Of a stretch of 64,000 bases of DNA, positions 60,863 through 64,000 are shown in pieces; position 1 is the stretch's first letter, and every line of letters begins with the position of its first letter. The DNA is from Thalassotalea_H castellviae (lineage in GTDB: Bacteria; Pseudomonadota; Gammaproteobacteria; Enterobacterales; Alteromonadaceae). The notes under the pieces are model-generated. The model ran no database searches. It worked only from the letters and a program-made list of their open reading frames with translations, and had not been told where the DNA came from. The translations under genes and the position numbers were made by a program. The stretch is taken from the NCBI RefSeq assembly GCF_031846185.1, contig NZ_JAVRIF010000010.1, forward strand, positions 1-64,000, written 5' to 3'.

Positions 60863-62500
60863 TTATCGTGAAGTAGATAGACTGATCAGTTTTGGTAAGA
60901 AAGTGTGGCTTTCTTTTGCAAGTTCGTTTTGCTCAATCAATACATCCTCTAAAATTTCTCTAGATGTCAATGGATTAGCAAGAACCACACGAAAAACTAG
61001 CGTTTTGCGGCCGCGATACTTTTGAACTTCGATACGAGTACGAGAAACAAAAGATTTACCGTTTTCTCGTTGTCGTTTTTGAATAAATTTGGTGAGCTTA
61101 TCCAATATGCTATTTGCCAGATCTTGGGCATCATCATCCGCTTGCGTTAAAAACGTTTGTACCACTTTAGGATTATATCGGTAGGTTAATAAACATAATT
61201 CTGGTTTTGTGATCAATTCAAAATCTGGGTGTTGCTCAATAATATCAGCAAAATAATTCGCTTTATCAATACTTTGATTGATTAATAATTCATAACCGGG
61301 ACGACTGATCACATGTAAGCTAGCATAAACTAACATTGCCATTCCTGGCCGTGAGCCTTCTAGCGTATGAGAGCCTAAATCTTTTGAGCCTTTCCGTAAA
61401 ATATATTCTGCATGATGTTCAATGGATGCCACCGATGCCGGATTTTTAAAGACAACCAACCCAGCTCCCATAGGAACATACATTTGTTTATGCGCATCAA
61501 TGGTAACAGAGTCAGCCAGTTCAATGCCTTGTAACAACGGACGATATTTCTCTGAGAGTAACGTTGCTCCGCCCCATGCTGCATCAACATGGAAGTGACA
61601 ATCATACTGTTGAGCAATCTTCGCCATTTCAGTTAATGGGTCAATATTTCCCGTCTCTGTAGTCCCTGCAACACCAACAATACTAAGTACACGTATGTTT
61701 TTTGCGGCAAGTGCTTGGCATTTTTCTTTAAGTTTTTGGCAATCAATTTTATTATGCTCATCGGTAGAAATAGCTATGACACTATCTTGCCCTAACCCTA
61801 AGATATCTGCGGATTTTTTTAATGAGTAATGGCCACGGCTCGACACTAAAATAGCGAGGCCTTCATATTGATAATGTTTGAGTGCCTGAAAGATTCCTTC
61901 TCGAGCAACACCTTTAAATGTTCCATCAGGTCCGAGTAAGTTATTCCGAGCAACCCAAAGCGCTGTTATGTTAGCGACTGTACCACCAGAACAAAAAGCC
62001 CCTAACGAATGATTGGCGCTATGCATCCATGTATCATAAAAGTTATCATCGTTTTGATACACTAAGCGATGCAGCATTCCTAACACTTGACGCTCTAAAG
62101 GCGTAAATGCTTTTGAGGTTTCAATTTTAACGAGGTTTTGATTTAAGCCGACCATTAATTTTGATAGTGGAAGTATAAAATAAGGTAAGGCAGAGGTCAT
62201 ATGACCAATAAAACTAGGGCTGGAAGTATGAACAGATTGCGACACTAACTTATCTAATAAGTGATGCATGTGATCGGAAACAAACGTTGGTTGTTCCGGT
62301 ATTTTTGAACAATCAAAATCCTTCTCTATTTCAGATAACAATTGTTCTTTTGCCGCAATATGATTACCAAGAAAACCGGCTAAGTTTTCTGAGATCTCTT
62401 TCTCTATACGCCCTAATGTAGAATTTGGCGCTTCCGGAATGGTAAAAATTCGATGCAAAGACTCTTGAGTCGCCTGAGCTTTTCTTTTGCTACCCGTCAT
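60863..62500 (-). CDS. panP: Pyridoxal-dependent aspartate 1-decarboxylase PanP
   Basis: PanP makes beta-alanine from L-aspartate with PLP, replacing the pyruvoyl enzyme PanD in Vibrio, Shewanella and relatives, to supply pantothenate and CoA. The 545 residues match the family. Features are a long N-terminal helical region, SGGTVANITALWVARN (about 170-185), HVDAAWGGATLL (about 306-317), and the PLP lysine in TIDAHKQMYVPMG (about 330-342). It is divergent from nothing close and downstream of a short ORF. No panB/C is in the window. Confidence 0.9.
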   Translation of the reverse strand: MTGSKRKAQATQESLHRIFTIPEAPNSTLGRIEKEISENLAGFLGNHIAAKEQLLSEIEKDFDCSKIPEQPTFVSDHMHHLLDKLVSQSVHTSSPSFIGHMTSALPYFILPLSKLMVGLNQNLVKIETSKAFTPLERQVLGMLHRLVYQNDDNFYDTWMHSANHSLGAFCSGGTVANITALWVARNNLLGPDGTFKGVAREGIFQALKHYQYEGLAILVSSRGHYSLKKSADILGLGQDSVIAISTDEHNKIDCQKLKEKCQALAAKNIRVLSIVGVAGTTETGNIDPLTEMAKIAQQYDCHFHVDAAWGGATLLSEKYRPLLQGIELADSVTIDAHKQMYVPMGAGLVVFKNPASVASIEHHAEYILRKGSKDLGSHTLEGSRPGMAMLVYASLHVISRPGYELLINQSIDKANYFADIIEQHPDFELITKPELCLLTYRYNPKVVQTFLTQADDDAQDLANSILDKLTKFIQKRQRENGKSFVSRTRIEVQKYRGRKTLVFRVVLANPLTSREILEDVLIEQNELAKESHTFLPKLISLSTSR

Positions 62501-62622
62501 ACTTATTCACTGTTCAAAGCTTGAATTAATGCAAGCGATAATGATGTTATAAGTGCGGCACTTTAATAAAATTTACGTCAAATGTCTTGTATTTTCATCG
62601 ATGCGTTGGTCTTTTATAGTAT

Positions 62623-62721
62623 TTATGCAACTAATGTCGCCAAATATACAAAACCTAACTCTACGATTGCTAAACTGCTTAAGGCCATCATTAATACATT
62701 TTTTTTAATATTATAAGTCAT
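62623..62721 (-). CDS. Possible 32-residue membrane peptide
   Basis: A short ORF begins ATG at 62721, six nt behind GGAAGA, and ends TAA at 62623. The peptide begins MTYNIKK and ends YLATLVA: a basic N-terminus and one hydrophobic helix (about 9-30). It lies between the TrmB-like gene and panP on the same strand. The other parts of 62501-62989 show only AT-rich DNA. No family is recognised. Confidence 0.42.
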   Translation of the reverse strand: MTYNIKKNVLMMALSSLAIVELGFVYLATLVA

Positions 62722-62956
62722 TTTTAATCTTCCTTTAATTGAACTTACAAACCACTATTCAAATTACAAGCCAAAATCATAACCACATGTTTTAATTGAA
62801 TTTTAAAAATATAATAAGCGAAAGGAAGAATTATAGATTGAAATTTATAACTATTTTTTAGTGAAAATAACCACTATTTATTAGCATTTTTCGTCATGAA
62901 ATATTCTAAGAATTAAACAGTGGTAGATTTTTAAAGGATATCTTTATTGCAGCAAT

Positions 62957-62977
62957 CAGCCTGCTTAAAACAGGCTG
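62957..62977 (-). repeat. Hairpin after the TrmB-like gene
   Basis: CAGCCTG (62957-62963) and CAGGCTG (62971-62977) form a 7-bp stem with a 7-nt loop, 13 nt past the stop codon. There is no clear T run, so termination is uncertain. Confidence 0.45.
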
Positions 62978-62989
62978 GTAAAGTACCGC

Positions 62990-63679
62990 TTACTTAATAG
63001 ATAACTGCCAACACACTTGTCCGCTTAATTGATATTTAGCCTCAAACGGGGTTAAAGGTTGCTCATCATTAACTTGACTGATGGTACCGGATCTTCCTGT
63101 TATATCAGCAGAGAACTGAAACTCTTCTAAATATAATCGCCAATTACTTCTTAAAATGATTTCTTTACCAATAGCGATTATTTCGGGAAATACAGCACTG
63201 CCATGCCAACGACGTTGAACATGTTTAGCTTTCGGCCAAGGATTCGGATAGAGAATATAGTGTTGTGATACAGGCCATTTCGCTTGTTTAACTAATCGAT
63301 AAAAATCATTTAAATCGGCACGTACTAAAATGAAATTATCAACTTCATGGGTATCGGTTGAAGTTCTTAATTCTTCGTCATTCCGTTCAATTCGATGAGC
63401 AGACTTATCAACACCAATAACTAACGCTTGCGGATTTTTTTTGGCCAACAATCGCGTACTTTGACCTACACCACAGCAAGAGTCTAAGATAATTTCACCT
63501 TGGTGCGCTAACACGCGACGATGAGCTAACTCAAATGCTTCTACGGTATGTGCTTGAAAAGGTTTTTTCGATGGGTGTGCCAAATGCTTTTGTACTATTT
63601 CAGCCAGTTTTTCGTGTATTCCTGGCTGGTTAGTTACAATCTCTTTTGAATCACCTAATGGCTTGTTGTTAACTGTCAC
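62990..63679 (-). CDS. TrmB-like SAM-dependent methyltransferase
   Basis: A 229-residue methyltransferase related to tRNA (guanine-N7) methyltransferase TrmB. Motif I is LDSCCGVGQSTRLLA (about 62-76), followed by GVDKSAHRIERND and the TrmB-type loop ILYPNPWPKAKHVQRRW (about 142-158). TrmB normally has a D/E in D-PWPK (PDPWPKKRH); here it is N, so it may be a paralogue with a different substrate. It starts 25 nt after the stop codon of a minus-strand ABC permease gene. True TrmB elsewhere cannot be checked. Confidence 0.8.
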   Translation of the reverse strand: MTVNNKPLGDSKEIVTNQPGIHEKLAEIVQKHLAHPSKKPFQAHTVEAFELAHRRVLAHQGEIILDSCCGVGQSTRLLAKKNPQALVIGVDKSAHRIERNDEELRTSTDTHEVDNFILVRADLNDFYRLVKQAKWPVSQHYILYPNPWPKAKHVQRRWHGSAVFPEIIAIGKEIILRSNWRLYLEEFQFSADITGRSGTISQVNDEQPLTPFEAKYQLSGQVCWQLSIK

Positions 63680-63704
63680 AATATATTCTTAATTACTGAA
63701 GTGA

Positions 63705-64000
63705 TTAACTTCTTAAACCAATACCTTTCGTTATTAACGTCATAGCAATAACAAAAAGGGTAATAATAAACGCGGCTAATACTGAAAAAGCAGCCACTAA
63801 ACTGACATCTGAAATCCCAAGAAAACCATATCTAAAAGCATTGACCATATAAACAATGGGGTTAATTTGAGAAACACCTTGCCAAAATTCAGGTAACAAG
63901 GTGATAGAATAAAACACCCCGCCTAAATAGGTAAGTGGCGTTAATATAAAAGTAGGTATGATTGAAATATCATCGAAACTTCCTGCAAAAATAGCATTGA
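63705..64000 (-). CDS. ABC-2 type transporter permease, C-terminal part
   Basis: The open frame continues to the right edge, so the 5' end is outside. The visible residues include TPLTYLGGVFYSITLLPEFW and NPIVYMVNAFRYGFLG, then a hydrophobic helix and the C-terminus GIGLRS. This is the C-terminal portion of an ABC-2 inner-membrane permease of the YadH type; the ATP-binding partner is probably upstream. A GTG inside the frame at 63917 is not the start. Confidence 0.88.
   Translation of the reverse strand, partial: NAIFAGSFDDISIIPTFILTPLTYLGGVFYSITLLPEFWQGVSQINPIVYMVNAFRYGFLGISDVSLVAAFSVLAAFIITLFVIAMTLITKGIGLRS

Noticed and set aside
1..64000. tRNA genes, CRISPR arrays, complete insertion sequences or prophage
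   Set aside because: None was found by reading gaps for cloverleaf-like arms, regularly spaced repeats or transposase and phage motifs.

Overview
The window is AT-rich chromosomal DNA from a marine gammaproteobacterium of the order Alteromonadales. It looks most like a Colwellia/Thalassotalea-type organism. This is an inference from gene content and order: trmA-fabR-desaturase-sthA, pabA-HDOD-astCAD-DUF1338, alr-dnaB, panP, a psp operon, GlyGly-CTERM proteases, and DUF3718, DUF2333, DUF6702 and TIGR04219 proteins. No taxonomic marker gene lies inside. No phage, intact insertion sequence, CRISPR array or tRNA gene was seen.

Layout, left to right. (1) 1-75: a strong match to an rRNA P1 promoter reads leftward off the edge, so an rRNA operon probably lies just outside. 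(2) 398-9195: an RRM RNA-binding protein, a DUF5610 protein, tRNA methyltransferase trmA, repressor fabR with a FabR operator facing a delta-9 desaturase, transhydrogenase sthA, a histidine phosphatase, a lipoprotein and hemE. (3) 9400-13975: a more accessory stretch with a candidate promoter-to-terminator sRNA, a class II Fic protein, a palindrome-rich intergenic element with a 27-codon ORF, and a PKD-repeat lipoprotein with an HExxH site. (4) 13976-19318: an exported TolB-propeller/amidohydrolase and a serralysin-type RTX protease. (5) 19412-32498: ubiX and mpl, a YcbX-like MOSC/ferredoxin protein with 5-oxoprolinase pxpABC, pabA, an HDOD protein and arginine succinyltransferase genes astC-astA-astD with a DUF1338 protein. 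Together this looks like amino-acid and peptide nitrogen catabolism. (6) 32638-40430: small exported proteins, a large M36 protease with PA domain and GlyGly-CTERM tail, a TIGR04219 barrel, DUF2333 and a PCu(A)C copper chaperone. (7) 40498-44669: an enoyl-CoA hydratase and a six-gene psp operon behind a sigma-54 promoter, then a 35-codon membrane ORF. (8) 44942-55540: dusA, a MarR-controlled methyltransferase/membrane protein/GNAT cluster, an esterase, a periplasmic binding protein, a Zur-like regulator, an M1 peptidase, DUF6702, CheX and YjbQ. (9) 55549-64000: alr, dnaB, an ECF sigma/anti-sigma/DUF4097 operon, panP, a TrmB-like methyltransferase and the 3' end of an ABC-2 permease gene.

The most interesting points are the extended psp operon, which has an extra exported first gene, a 48-residue protein in the PspB position and two extra downstream genes; the unannotated sRNA candidate at 9447-9552 and a decayed copy of its terminator about 4 kb away; the 16-bp out-of-frame tandem duplication at the start of the MarR-controlled methyltransferase gene; and several short ORFs with good ribosome binding sites. 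Four proteases with different folds (M36, serralysin-like, M1, and an unclassified HExxH lipoprotein) suggest a protein-degrading heterotroph.
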